From assembly GCA_040754315.1 (NCBI GenBank), contig JBFMCS010000030.1:1-41674 (forward strand): a stretch of DNA of 41,674 nt, read 5' to 3'. Below are positions 8,558 to 16,727 of the stretch, piece by piece (the first letter of the stretch is position 1; each line of letters begins with the position of its first letter). The notes beneath the pieces were generated by a model that saw only the letters and a list, made by a program, of their open reading frames with translations, made no database searches and was not told where the DNA came from. A program made the translations under genes and the position numbers. Source of the stretch: Bacillota bacterium. Its GTDB lineage: Bacteria; Bacillota; Sulfobacillia; DUSP01; JBFMCS01.

Positions 8558-9721
8558 ATGACCCTCAGAGTGTCAATCCTTGGCTCCACGGGATCCATAG
8601 GACGGCAGGCACTGGAGGTTGTGTCCCGGAATCCCGGCCGTCTTGAGGTGGTGGGCCTGGCCGCTGGTCAGAACCTGGACCTCCTCGCCCTCCAGGCCAG
8701 GGAACACGGGGTAAGGACCCTGTGCGTCCAGGATGGGCTGGGCGACGCCCTTGCTTCCCGGCTGGGAACCGGGGTGAAGGTATGGGAGGGGGATGAAGGC
8801 ATCTGCCATCTAGCATCGCTTGATGAGGCCGACATCATCCTGGTGGCCCTTGTGGGTTCACGGGCGATCCCACCGGTAATGGCGGCCCTGGAGGCGGGGA
8901 AGACACTAGCCCTGGCCAACAAGGAGTGCCTGGTGGCTGCGGGCCACCTGGTAATGGGCTTGGCAAAGAAGACATCCGCCGAGATTCACCCGGTGGATAG
9001 CGAGCACTCCGCAGTGTACCAGTGCCTCATGGGGCAGGACCGGGGAGCCCTTCACCGGATCACCCTGACAGCCTCAGGGGGGGCATTTCGCGACAGGAGC
9101 CTCAAGGATCTCGCCGGGTTAACCCCTGAGGAGGCCCTGAAGCACCCCACGTGGCGCATGGGACCCAAGGTCACCGTGGATTCAGCCACCCTTATGAACA
9201 AGGGGTTTGAGGTCATAGAGGCTAGGTGGCTCTTCGGCATGCCCCCTGGAGGCATTCACGTGCTCATGCACCCTCAGAGCCTGGTGCATGCCCTGGTCGA
9301 GTTCTCGGACGGGACAACCCTGGCACACGTGGGTCCCCCCGACATGCGCATCCCCATACAGTATGCCTTGAGCCATCCCCAGCGCCTGCCCGGGCCTCCC
9401 TCAGTGGATCTAGCCTCCGTGGGGAGCCTCGTATTTTTCCAGCCCGACACTGCCCGCTACCCATGCCTTCGCCTGGCCTACGAGGCCCTGGAGGCCGGGG
9501 GCACTCTGCCGGCGGTCATGAACGCCGCCAACGAGGTGGCGGTGGAGGCCTTCCTGGGGGGTGACTTGCCCTTCCTGGGCATACAGAGGATAATAGAAGA
9601 AGTCATGGAAGGGCATAGAATCGTGAGAGAGCCGGCTTTGGATGATATCATGATGGCTGATGCCTGGGGGCGCCGGGAAGCAAGGCGGCTCGCTCTCAAT
9701 CTAGGTGGTGGATTTGCGTGA
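8558..9721 (+). CDS. dxr: 1-deoxy-D-xylulose 5-phosphate reductoisomerase
   Basis: Dxr (IspC) converts DXP to 2-C-methyl-D-erythritol 4-phosphate with NADPH, the first committed step of the MEP isoprenoid pathway. Visible features are the N-terminal nucleotide-binding motif LGSTGSIGRQALE, the ANKECLVAAG region (about residue 121), the metal-binding PVDSEHSAVYQCL (about 146) and KVTVDSATLMNKGFEVIEA (about 205). The length of 387 is typical. GAGGAGGG precedes the ATG. The stop overlaps the GTG start of rseP (GTGA). It works with ispG two genes downstream. Confidence 0.97.
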   Translation: MTLRVSILGSTGSIGRQALEVVSRNPGRLEVVGLAAGQNLDLLALQAREHGVRTLCVQDGLGDALASRLGTGVKVWEGDEGICHLASLDEADIILVALVGSRAIPPVMAALEAGKTLALANKECLVAAGHLVMGLAKKTSAEIHPVDSEHSAVYQCLMGQDRGALHRITLTASGGAFRDRSLKDLAGLTPEEALKHPTWRMGPKVTVDSATLMNKGFEVIEARWLFGMPPGGIHVLMHPQSLVHALVEFSDGTTLAHVGPPDMRIPIQYALSHPQRLPGPPSVDLASVGSLVFFQPDTARYPCLRLAYEALEAGGTLPAVMNAANEVAVEAFLGGDLPFLGIQRIIEEVMEGHRIVREPALDDIMMADAWGRREARRLALNLGGGFA

Positions 9722-10743
9722 CGATTTTTATTGCCTTGGCTGTGCTGGGGCTCCTCATCTTCGTGCACGAGCTGGGCCACTTTATCGCGGCCAAGCGTGC
9801 GGGTATCCGGGTAGAGGAGTTCGCCCTGGGATTCGGGCCCAGGGTGTTCTCCGTAGTCAAGGGAGAGACCCGTTACTCCCTCCGGGCGTTGCCCATTGGG
9901 GGCTTCGTGAGGATGTCAGGAACCAGCGCCCTGGAGGGCCCAGTTGACCACAGGGGGTTCATCAACAAGGGGGTATGGCAAAGGCTAGGCGTGCTCCTTG
10001 CGGGTCCCGCCATGAACTTCACCCTAGCCATCTTGCTCTTCGCCATCATCTTCTCCGTTCTTGGCATCGAGACTCCCACACTGGAACTTTCTGATGTCCT
10101 AGAGGGACACGCTGCCGAGAGGTCCGGGTTCCTGGAAGGGGATCGCGTCATATCGGTGGACGGCGTTGAGGTGCAGGACTGGGTCCACCTGGTAACCCTG
10201 ATTAACGCCTCCCTGGGAGAAGAGGTCGTGGTTGTGGTAGAGAGAGGGGGCTTCCAGAGGATCCTCAGGGTTGTTCCTGAACCCAGGCCTGATGACCCTT
10301 CAAGGGGCTTCATAGGAATATCCCCGGACATCAACATCGTCCGCCAGGACCCCTTCTCGGCGCTGAGGGATGCCCTTGGGTACACCCTGGCAGTTTCTGT
10401 GCTGTGGATCAGGGGCCTTGTCCTCATGATCCTGGGGAGGGCTCCGGTTGATGTGGCCGGCCCGGTGGGCATAACCCAGCTCATCGGTGAGGCCTCCAGG
10501 ATGGGCCTGAGAAATCTCATGTACCTGTCCGCGGTGCTCTCAGCGAACCTGGGAATATTGAACCTCTTGCCCATTCCGGCCCTGGACGGGAGCCGCCTGG
10601 CCTTTCTGCTGGTGGAGGGGGTTCGGGGTAAGCCTGTGGACCCTGAGAAGGAGAACCTCATTCACTTCCTGGGCTTTGCCTTGCTCATGCTCATGGCAAT
10701 TGTGGTAACCTACCGAGACATCCTCCGCTGGGGGGCGTCCTAG
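9718..10743 (+). CDS. rseP: Site-2 intramembrane metalloprotease (RseP/RasP)
   Basis: This is a zinc metalloprotease that cuts transmembrane substrates, such as anti-sigma factors, within the membrane after a first site-1 cleavage. The catalytic HELGH is at residues 17-21 in the first transmembrane helix. A PDZ domain covers about residues 110-190 (VLEGHAAERSGFLEGD), and the third zinc ligand lies in NLLPIPALDGSRL near residue 280. The protein has 341 residues with one PDZ domain, the compact Bacillota/Clostridia form. It starts with a GTG overlapping the dxr stop and ends right at the start of ispG. Its true substrates cannot be told from the sequence. Confidence 0.95.
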   Translation: MTIFIALAVLGLLIFVHELGHFIAAKRAGIRVEEFALGFGPRVFSVVKGETRYSLRALPIGGFVRMSGTSALEGPVDHRGFINKGVWQRLGVLLAGPAMNFTLAILLFAIIFSVLGIETPTLELSDVLEGHAAERSGFLEGDRVISVDGVEVQDWVHLVTLINASLGEEVVVVVERGGFQRILRVVPEPRPDDPSRGFIGISPDINIVRQDPFSALRDALGYTLAVSVLWIRGLVLMILGRAPVDVAGPVGITQLIGEASRMGLRNLMYLSAVLSANLGILNLLPIPALDGSRLAFLLVEGVRGKPVDPEKENLIHFLGFALLMLMAIVVTYRDILRWGAS

Positions 10744-11823
10744 GTGAGAAGACTGTCCCGCAGGATGGTTGTGGGGGGGCTGGACCTCGGGGGCGGCGCC
10801 CCCGTGAGCGTCCAGGCCATGGCCAAGTCAGACCCTCGCGACCCTGACGCCCTCGCCCGCGAGATCGAAGCACTGAGGGCCGCTGGAGCCCAGATGGTAC
10901 GTCTTGCGGTACCTGACCAGGAGGCCGCCAGGGTCTTCGGCAACCTGAAGCGCATCTTCCCCAGCGTGCCTCTTGTGGCGGACGTTCACTTCAACGCCAG
11001 CGTCGCGCTGGCCTGCATTTACGAGGGGGCGGACAAGTTAAGGATCAACCCTGGCAACATAGGAGGCCCCCGGCGCCTTGAGGAGGTGGCCCTAGAGGCC
11101 AGCAGGGCGGGCGTGCCCATCCGGGTGGGCGTGAACTCCGGCTCGCTGGAGAGGGAGCTGCTGGAGAGGTACGGTGGCCCTGTTCCCCAAGCCCTGGCCG
11201 AGAGTGCCCTTAGGAACGCTCGCCTTGTGGAAGAGGCCGGGCAGCCCGACGTTGTGGTGTCCGTGAAGGCGTCCTCCGTGCCCAGCACCGTTGAGGCCTA
11301 CCGCCTGGTTGCCCAGGGATCGGACTACCCGCTGCACCTGGGGCTCACTGGAGCCGGACCCCCTTCAAGGGGGGCAGCCAAGAGCTGCCTGGCCCTAGGG
11401 ATCCTCCTATACCAGGGGATAGGGGACACCATCAGGGTGTCCCTGACTGCGGATGCCTGCGAAGAGGTGCGTCTGGGAAGGGCCATCCTGGAGGCCCTGG
11501 AACTGAGGCCCCCTGGGCCTGACCTGGTGTCATGCCCTACCTGCGGCCGGTGCCGGGTGGACCTTAAGGGGTTGGTGGCCCAGGTGGAACCCCTCCTGGT
11601 GGAAGTGGGGATACCCCTGAAGGTGGCGGTCATGGGCTGCGAGGTGAACGGCCCAGGCGAGGCCAGGGAGGCTGACGTGGGCCTTGCGGCAGGCAAGGGC
11701 CGCGGCGCCATCTTCCGGAAGGGCAGGATAGTCCGGACCGTACCCGAGGAGGAGTTCCTGCCGGCCCTCCGCCGGGAGATGGAAGCCCTTGCCCTGGAAA
11801 GAGGAGTCAGCCCACAGTCATAG
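10744..11823 (+). CDS. ispG: HMBPP synthase IspG
   Basis: IspG is the [4Fe-4S] enzyme that reduces MEcPP to HMBPP late in the MEP isoprenoid pathway, using flavodoxin or ferredoxin as donor. The cluster ligands are visible as CPTC in SCPTCGRCRVDL (about residues 264-267) and the Cys and Glu in GCEVNGPGEA (about 299-306). The N-terminal TIM-barrel contains VADVHFNASVALA and KLRINPGNIGG. The 359-residue length is normal. GTG 10744 directly follows the rseP stop. In related genomes proS and polC follow; here a glycosyltransferase and mobile-element debris come instead. Confidence 0.96.
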   Translation: MRRLSRRMVVGGLDLGGGAPVSVQAMAKSDPRDPDALAREIEALRAAGAQMVRLAVPDQEAARVFGNLKRIFPSVPLVADVHFNASVALACIYEGADKLRINPGNIGGPRRLEEVALEASRAGVPIRVGVNSGSLERELLERYGGPVPQALAESALRNARLVEEAGQPDVVVSVKASSVPSTVEAYRLVAQGSDYPLHLGLTGAGPPSRGAAKSCLALGILLYQGIGDTIRVSLTADACEEVRLGRAILEALELRPPGPDLVSCPTCGRCRVDLKGLVAQVEPLLVEVGIPLKVAVMGCEVNGPGEAREADVGLAAGKGRGAIFRKGRIVRTVPEEEFLPALRREMEALALERGVSPQS

Positions 11824-11869
11824 AATTATGTTCTTCGGTTAACATGAGTACCGAGGAGGAAGCCTCTAG

Positions 11870-12499
11870 ATGAAAGTGGCTGCGATAATACCAGCATATA
11901 ATGAAGAGAGGACCATAGGCCAGGTTGTGAGTACCCTCATGCACCACCCAGACGTGAGCAGTGTCATCGTGGTGGACGACGGTTCCCGGGATGCCACGGC
12001 GGAACTCGCAAGGCGCCATGGTGCCGAGGTTATTCGCCTGGAGCGGAACCATGGCAAGGGCGGGGCCATGAAGGCAGGCCTGAAGTGCACTGACGCTGAT
12101 GTGGTGCTCTTTGTCGACGCTGATCTCGTGGGCTTTCGCAGGTCCCATGTAGAGGAACTGCTAAGGCCCGTTCTCAATGGTGAGGCCAAGATGACGGTGG
12201 GCCGCTTCGCCGGGGGGCGCCCCGCCACCGACCTGGCCCAGACGGTGATGCCCTTTCTCTCAGGCCAGAGAGCAGTGTGCCGTGAGGTGCTGCTCTCCGC
12301 ACCTGACATGGAGATCAGCCGCTTCGGAGTGGAACTTGCCCTTACAAAGCATGTGAAGAAGAATTGCGTGTCCCACAAAGAGGTCATACTGAAGGAACTC
12401 AGCCACCTCACGAAGGAAGAGAAGATGGGGCTCTGGAAGGGCATTGCCGCCCGCGCACGCATGTACAGTGAGATTGTTGCCTCGGTGTTCCGGCCCTGA
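11870..12499 (+). CDS. Family 2 glycosyltransferase
   Basis: This is a small cytoplasmic GT-A fold glycosyltransferase of 209 residues. It has the N-terminal nucleotide-binding start AAIIPAYNEERTIGQVV, the VVDDGSRDAT loop (about residue 34) and a DxD-type metal site in FVDADLVGF (about 82-84). It resembles the catalytic domain of dolichol-phosphate-mannose-synthase-like and glucosyl-3-phosphoglycerate-synthase-like enzymes, but without transmembrane helices. The sugar donor and acceptor cannot be told. GAGGAGG (11854-11860) precedes the ATG. The stop codon lies in the loop of a hairpin (12490-12507). It fills the place where proS and polC are usually found. Confidence 0.85.
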   Translation: MKVAAIIPAYNEERTIGQVVSTLMHHPDVSSVIVVDDGSRDATAELARRHGAEVIRLERNHGKGGAMKAGLKCTDADVVLFVDADLVGFRRSHVEELLRPVLNGEAKMTVGRFAGGRPATDLAQTVMPFLSGQRAVCREVLLSAPDMEISRFGVELALTKHVKKNCVSHKEVILKELSHLTKEEKMGLWKGIAARARMYSEIVASVFRP

Positions 12500-12507
12500 A
12501 GGGCCGG
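12490..12507 (+). terminator. Hairpin spanning the glycosyltransferase stop codon
   Basis: CCGGCCC (12490-12496), loop TGAA, GGGCCGG (12501-12507) forms a perfect 7-bp stem. The TGA stop codon lies in the loop. No T-run follows, so termination activity is uncertain. Confidence 0.35.
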
Positions 12508-12557
12508 CTCCCGGAAGAGAAACACCCGTGGACCAGGGGTGCTTCACGAGGTGATCC

Positions 12558-12615
12558 CATTGAGCAGCAGGCTGCCCGCTGGCCCAATTAGGGGTCCCCT
12601 TCCTGAAGGACCTGG
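12558..12615. repeat. Repeat copy B (divergent)
   Basis: CATTGAGCAG, then a variable 30-odd bp containing CCCAATTAGGGG, then CCTTCCTGAAGGACCTGG. This matches the start and middle of copies A (2581-2652) and C (12908-12977), but the downstream hairpin half is missing. It lies just before the truncated IS4-like remnant, so it may be the tail of a third, older copy. Confidence 0.5.
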
Positions 12616-12640
12616 TGGAGGTGGGACGTAGATTCACAAC

Positions 12641-12844
12641 AGTTTTGAGCACTGTTTCTGTCACGATGAGAACGCCGTGCCTGCCATGTGGCTACTGATG
12701 GCTATAGCGTTCAACCTGCTAAGGCTGTTTGACCTAAGAAGCCCGAGGGAGATCAGGGATTTCCTGGGGAGAGCGGCGATGATAATAATTACTCTACCCC
12801 AGATAAAAGCCCCCATCTATGTACTCATCCCTGACCCAGGCTAA
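12641..12844 (+). pseudogene. Transposase C-terminal fragment
   Basis: The frame reads SFEHCFCHDENAVPAMWLL and ends IPDPG-stop, the same C-terminus as the transposase at 1308-2519 with a handful of substitutions (for example LRSPREIRDFLGRAAM in place of LRNLREIRDFMGIATM). There is no start codon or catalytic core, so it is a dead fragment. Confidence 0.88.
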
Positions 12845-12907
12845 ATGGGCACTCATTGTGGCCGGTGCTCACGACGACCTGGAGGCAATACCGCGAAACC
12901 TATAGCT

Positions 12908-12977
12908 CATTGAGCAGAGTACCGCTATACCCGATTGGGGCACCCATTCCTGTAGGACCTGTTAATGCCCAGGTCCT
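12908..12977. repeat. Repeat copy C with AGGACCTG hairpin
   Basis: Starts CATTGAGCAG as in copy A and ends with AGGACCTG (12954-12961), an 8-nt loop, and CAGGTCCT (12970-12977). The stem is kept although loop and flanks have diverged from copy A, consistent with a selected or recently shared structure. Confidence 0.6.
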
Positions 12978-13033
12978 ATAAAAAACCCAGGGTTTGCGGA
13001 ACCTCTGATGAGTGATTGTTAGAGTAAAGTAGA

Positions 13034-14640
13034 TCCGGGTAATTGGGGGGGTAGAGTAGAAGGGAGAGAGACCCACAACTGGGAATTGGGAGGTTAGAAC
13101 AACAACCCATTAACCCAGGGGGGGGTCTCTCAAGATGGAATTCAATTTAGATGAATTGGACTTGGGAAAACTGGAGGCGACGGCCTTTCGCATGGCCATG
13201 TTGATAGTTCGTGAAGCGCTAGGGGAAATCCTTGGGGCGATGGATGATTACTTGGCGACAGTGAGGGATAAGAAGCGGTACGAGATCAGGGAGTTGGAGG
13301 AGCGGGAGCTGGATACTCTTGTTGGGGTAGTGCGTTTCAAGCGTCGGAGTTACAGGGACCTTTTTACGGGTGAGATGGTGCATCTACTGGATCAGACATT
13401 GAAGATAAGGGAGTATCAGCGGATAAGTGAGGGAGTGGCGCGAGTGGCGGTTTCACTGGCGGCGTCCGGGCCATCGTATAGAAACGCCCGTGACAAGCTG
13501 GAGGAGATGTTGGGAGAGAGAGTAGTCAGCCATGAAGGGATCAGGCAGTTGCTTTTCAAGACGTCTGAGGTGATAGATAAGTCGAAGGAGCCGGAAGTCC
13601 CCAGAAGACGAGTGAAGGTATTGTTCATTGAAGCAGACGGGTTATGGACGGGGCGACAGGGGAAGAGACGGAAAGAGCAGACCAGGCATGCTGTGGTACA
13701 CGAGGGGTGGCGTGAGAGGTATCCTGGGAGCCGGGAATACGAGACGATACGTGAGATACGTTACATGCACCCTCAAGGTTGCAGGCAGGGTTTCTGGGAA
13801 AGGCTCCTTAGCCAGATAGAGCAGGTGTATGACCTGGAAGACACAATAGTGATAATCAACGGTGACGGGGCCAGTTGGATAAGAGAAGGGGTGGCGTACT
13901 TCCCCAATTGCATGTACCAGTACGATCGCTTCCACATCTCCCGTGACGTCAGGGGTGCGCTGTCAGACAGGGCCCTGAAGGCGAAGGCGGTTGAAGCCCT
14001 ACGTGATAACGACCTTGGGCAAACGGTGGAGGTCCTGGAGGCGGGGCTGAAGACAGCGACGGGGAAGGAATGCAAGAGGCTCAGGACAGTCAAGGACAAT
14101 CTCATGTCAAACTGGGAGTACATCTTGGACTACCGGTTGAGGCTTGAGGCGCTGGGATATGATTGCTCGGGTCTGAGGGGGCTGGGGAGCGGGGAATCGA
14201 ACATAGGGAAGTTCAAGAGCCGGGTGCGGGGCAGGGCCTGGTCACAAAAAGGGATATATGCTTTGGGTAACGTGCTGTTCAAGGTTATGGAGGGTTCCCT
14301 GGGGCTTTACACGAGGCAGGTCGTGAACTGCCTGGACGAGCAACTGAAAACAGTAGTGACCGCTGGGGCCGGGCTAGTCAAGAAGGCCGTACTCGGTGAA
14401 GAACCCGGCGTCAAGAGGGGGCATTTCCCCTGCCTTGACCGGGGAACTGAAGGGTATGCAGTCTTGTTCCGGAGGCTGCTAGAGGAGGGGTGCGCATTCT
14501 AAAGCACTGAACCAAGGCACCGCTGGGTCTGCCCGTTTTCCACAACGGGGATCCCTGGCTGCCTGTCTCGTTCGCTCAATTCCCAGTTCTCCCACGGGCC
14601 CCAATGGACAATCACCAATGGGAAGACCCTTTACCCGGGA
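13034..14640 (+). mobile_element. ISLre2-family insertion element
   Basis: This element carries one transposase gene (13135-14502). Imperfect inverted repeats flank it: TCCGGGTAA near 13035-13043 against TTACCCGGGA near 14631-14640, and further in AACTGGGAATTG (13077-13088) against CAATTCCCAGTT (14577-14588). No convincing direct repeat was seen outside the ends. It sits directly upstream of the rimP promoter. Boundaries are approximate. Confidence 0.7.
13135..14502 (+). CDS. ISLre2 family transposase
   Basis: This gene encodes an intact 455-residue transposase of the ISLre2 (UPF0236) type. Recognisable parts are the N-terminal helical region, the VVRFKRRSYRDLFTGE block (about residue 65), VKVLFIEADGLWTGRQGK with the first acidic catalytic position (about residue 162), VIINGDGASWIREG (about 240) and MYQYDRFHISRDV (about 260), followed by a C-terminal region with SGESNIGKFKSRVRGRAWS. 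The ATG lies 4 bp after GGTCTCTCAAG; a weak ribosome binding site is typical of transposases. The frame is undamaged, so the element may be mobile. It separates the ispG block from rimP-nusA. Confidence 0.92.
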   Translation: MEFNLDELDLGKLEATAFRMAMLIVREALGEILGAMDDYLATVRDKKRYEIRELEERELDTLVGVVRFKRRSYRDLFTGEMVHLLDQTLKIREYQRISEGVARVAVSLAASGPSYRNARDKLEEMLGERVVSHEGIRQLLFKTSEVIDKSKEPEVPRRRVKVLFIEADGLWTGRQGKRRKEQTRHAVVHEGWRERYPGSREYETIREIRYMHPQGCRQGFWERLLSQIEQVYDLEDTIVIINGDGASWIREGVAYFPNCMYQYDRFHISRDVRGALSDRALKAKAVEALRDNDLGQTVEVLEAGLKTATGKECKRLRTVKDNLMSNWEYILDYRLRLEALGYDCSGLRGLGSGESNIGKFKSRVRGRAWSQKGIYALGNVLFKVMEGSLGLYTRQVVNCLDEQLKTVVTAGAGLVKKAVLGEEPGVKRGHFPCLDRGTEGYAVLFRRLLEEGCAF

Positions 14641-14672
14641 CCTCTTGACACAGACTGAGTGATTGCGCTTTG

Positions 14673-14701
14673 TTGCGGCATATTCCGCTCTATGCTATAA
14701 T
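14673..14701 (+). promoter_or_regulatory. Extended -10 promoter for rimP-nusA-infB operon
   Basis: TTGCGG (14673-14678), 17-bp spacer, TATAAT (14696-14701) preceded by TGC, giving a perfect extended -10 element. It lies 100 bp upstream of the rimP start and just outside the ISLre2 element, so the operon keeps its own promoter. Confidence 0.75.
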
Positions 14702-14744
14702 CAGTGGTGGCAAGGCTGGCGGATCGGCAGTCCAGCAATGTGCG

Positions 14745-14765
14745 GAGTGGGTTACCAGCCCACTC
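14745..14765 (+). promoter_or_regulatory. Leader hairpin upstream of rimP
   Basis: GAGTGGG (14745-14751), 7-nt loop, CCCACTC (14759-14765) and then TTTGC. A stem of this kind in the rimP leader, downstream of the mapped promoter, could be a weak attenuator or a binding site for a regulatory protein. The short T-run makes efficient termination unlikely. Confidence 0.4.
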
Positions 14766-14801
14766 TTTGCAATTAGGGGCCCGGGAGGCGGTGGTCAAGC
14801 C

Positions 14802-15263
14802 TTGAAGCGCAAGGATGTAGAGAGCGCCGTAGAGCGGCTGGCCCACCCCCTGGCATCGACCAGGGGCCTGCAGCTCGTTGATGTGGAGTTTGTGAAGGAG
14901 GGGCCCTCCCTTCATCTCAGGGTCTACGTGGACAAACCTGGGGGCGTTGGCCTTGACGATTGCCAGGGACTCCACGAGGAACTAGGGAGGTTGGTGGATG
15001 AGGCAGTCCATACCGGGGATCCCTACTATCTTGAGGTGTCTTCTCCCGGACTAGACCGGCCTTTGAAGAAGGAAAGGGACTACGAGGTCTTCCGTGGGCG
15101 CGAGGTGAATGTGAAGACCTTTGGCCCCGTGGATGGAGGTAGGGAATTCCTGGGCACCCTGGTGGGGCTCGAGAACGGTGAAGTGGTATTGGACATCAAG
15201 GGGCATCTCGTAAGGATACCCCGGGAGAAGGTGGCCAGTGCGAGGCTGGCGTTGAAGCTTTAA
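14802..15263 (+). CDS. rimP: Ribosome maturation factor RimP
   Basis: RimP assists 30S subunit maturation. The 153-residue product has the typical two-domain layout: an N-terminal alpha/beta domain with LQLVDVEFVKEGPSLHLRVY and YLEVSSPGLDRPLKKERDY, and a C-terminal SH3-like barrel (GREFLGTLVG onward). TTG 14802 was chosen because homology begins there. The open frame continues upstream to 14670, but that part includes the promoter -10 box, so it cannot be translated from this promoter. The gene begins the rimP-nusA-rnpM-infB operon and is followed by nusA after 13 bp. Confidence 0.93.
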   Translation: MKRKDVESAVERLAHPLASTRGLQLVDVEFVKEGPSLHLRVYVDKPGGVGLDDCQGLHEELGRLVDEAVHTGDPYYLEVSSPGLDRPLKKERDYEVFRGREVNVKTFGPVDGGREFLGTLVGLENGEVVLDIKGHLVRIPREKVASARLALKL

Positions 15264-15276
15264 GGAGGCTGAGGCT

Positions 15277-16395
15277 GTGAACGGCGAGTTCATGATGGCG
15301 CTCAAGCAGATAGAGAGGGAAAAGGGTGTGGCCTTGGATGTGCTGGTTGAGGCCATTGAGGCCGCGCTCATCTCCGCCTATCGCCGCAACTTCGGCTCCG
15401 TCCAGAACGTCCGGGTTGAAGTGCACAGGGAGACCGGCGAGATCCGGGTATTTGCCAAGAAGACCGTAGTGGATGAGGTGCAGGACCCCCGCCAGGAAAT
15501 ATCCCTGGAACAGGCCCGCTTAAGGCGTCCGGATTACTCCCTGGACGACGAGATTGAGTTCGAGGTGACCCCTAAGGACTTTGGGCGGATCGCAGCCCAA
15601 ACCGCCAAGCAGGTTGTGGTGCAGCGCATCCGCGAAGCCGAGAGGGGTATCATCTACGAGGAGTACTCTAACAGGGAGGGCGACATCGTAACTGGAGTGG
15701 TGCACAGGATCGAGCACCGCAATGTCATGATAGAACTGGGAAAGGCCGAGGCCATTCTCTCCCCAGCTGAGCAGGTGCCGGGGGAGATGTACCGGCAGGG
15801 GGAGAGACTGAAGAGCTATGTCATAGAGGTCAAGAAGACCACTAAGGGCCCGGCCATCTACGTGTCCCGGACACACCCGGGCCTACTGAAGCGCCTCTTT
15901 GAACTGGAGGTGCCCGAGATCCATGATGGCATCGTGGAGATCAAGGCCATTGCCAGGGAGCCTGGTTCCCGGTCCAAGATAGCAGTATCATCCCGGGACC
16001 CCAACGTTGACCCCGTGGGCTCTTGTGTGGGACCCAAGGGGATGAGGGTCCAGACTGTTGTCAATGAACTCAGGGGAGAGAAGATAGACATAGTGCGGTG
16101 GGACAGCGAGGTCCCCAGATTTGTGGCTAACGCGCTCAGCCCGGCGAAGGTCCTGGTGGTTGAGCCCGAGGCGAATGACAAGGTGGCCCGGGTTACGGTG
16201 CCTGACTACCAGCTCTCCCTGGCCATAGGCAAGGAAGGACAGAATGCTCGCCTGGCTGCCAAGCTCACTGGGTGGAAGATCGACATCAAGAGCGAACAGC
16301 AGGTGAAGATGGCCGAGGAAGAAGCCCCGGAAGACGACGCTGGGGAGGATGAAGAGGTGACGGAGGGTGGCGCCATGGGGGAGGGTAAGTCATGA
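15277..16395 (+). CDS. nusA: Transcription termination/antitermination protein NusA
   Basis: NusA binds RNA polymerase and nascent RNA and modulates pausing, termination and antitermination. The 372-residue product has the N-terminal RNAP-binding domain ([20 protein letters not shown]), an S1 domain at about residues 130-200 ([20 protein letters not shown]) and two KH domains at about 225-345 ([16 protein letters not shown] and [19 protein letters not shown]). It ends in an acidic tail rather than the repeat domains of E. coli NusA, as usual in Bacillota. GTG 15277 follows AAGGAGG. The stop overlaps the rnpM ATG by 4 bp. Confidence 0.97.
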   Translation: MNGEFMMALKQIEREKGVALDVLVEAIEAALISAYRRNFGSVQNVRVEVHRETGEIRVFAKKTVVDEVQDPRQEISLEQARLRRPDYSLDDEIEFEVTPKDFGRIAAQTAKQVVVQRIREAERGIIYEEYSNREGDIVTGVVHRIEHRNVMIELGKAEAILSPAEQVPGEMYRQGERLKSYVIEVKKTTKGPAIYVSRTHPGLLKRLFELEVPEIHDGIVEIKAIAREPGSRSKIAVSSRDPNVDPVGSCVGPKGMRVQTVVNELRGEKIDIVRWDSEVPRFVANALSPAKVLVVEPEANDKVARVTVPDYQLSLAIGKEGQNARLAAKLTGWKIDIKSEQQVKMAEEEAPEDDAGEDEEVTEGGAMGEGKS

Positions 16396-16688
16396 AGCCC
16401 CGGCGTGTGCCACTAAGAACCTGTATCGGCTGCGCGGAAACGCGACCCAAGAGGGAGATGCTGAGGATCGTCAGGACCCTCGAGGGCACTCTGGAGTTTG
16501 ACCCCACAGGGAAGCGTTCCGGTAGGGGAGCCTACATCTGTCCAGAGGCAGGGTGCCTGGAGAAGGCCGTGAAGGCAAAGAACCTGGAGCGAGCCATGAA
16601 GAATCCCGTTTCCACCATAGAGGTGCAAGACCTCAAGGACAACCTGAGGGCGGCGGTGGAGGAGGTCTCCCGCAGGCAAAGGGTATAG
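16392..16688 (+). CDS. rnpM: YlxR family RNA-binding protein (RnpM)
   Basis: This small basic protein of 98 residues belongs to the YlxR (DUF448) family. In B. subtilis the family member binds RNase P RNA and modulates its activity. The hallmark [19 protein letters not shown] is at about residues 8-26, followed by [21 protein letters not shown]. The ATG overlaps the nusA stop, the standard arrangement. The L7Ae-like gene ylxQ, usually next, is missing; infB begins 39 bp after this gene. Confidence 0.95.
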   Translation: MKPRRVPLRTCIGCAETRPKREMLRIVRTLEGTLEFDPTGKRSGRGAYICPEAGCLEKAVKAKNLERAMKNPVSTIEVQDLKDNLRAAVEEVSRRQRV

Positions 16689-16727
16689 GCCAACGGAAAA
16701 CGGAAACAGGCATTTGGGGGTGAGTGG

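Larger units (their letters stand above)
12640..13007 (+). mobile_element. 5'-truncated remnant of the IS4-like element
   Basis: This 368-bp segment aligns without net length change to 2315-2682 of the first IS4-like element. It covers the last 68 transposase codons, the 3' non-coding part, the AGGACCTG hairpin and the same terminal GCGGAACCTCTG. Base differences are scattered, so the copies are diverged relatives rather than a fresh duplication. The left part of the element is gone. Confidence 0.85.

Noticed and set aside
12260-12664. 134-codon minus-strand frame around the glycosyltransferase end
   Set aside because: Spans the gene end, a hairpin and IS debris; no recognisable protein.
14644-14649. 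TTGACA as the -35 of the rimP promoter
   Set aside because: It lies 46 bp before the TATAAT, far outside 16-18 bp; TTGCGG at 14673 has the right spacing.
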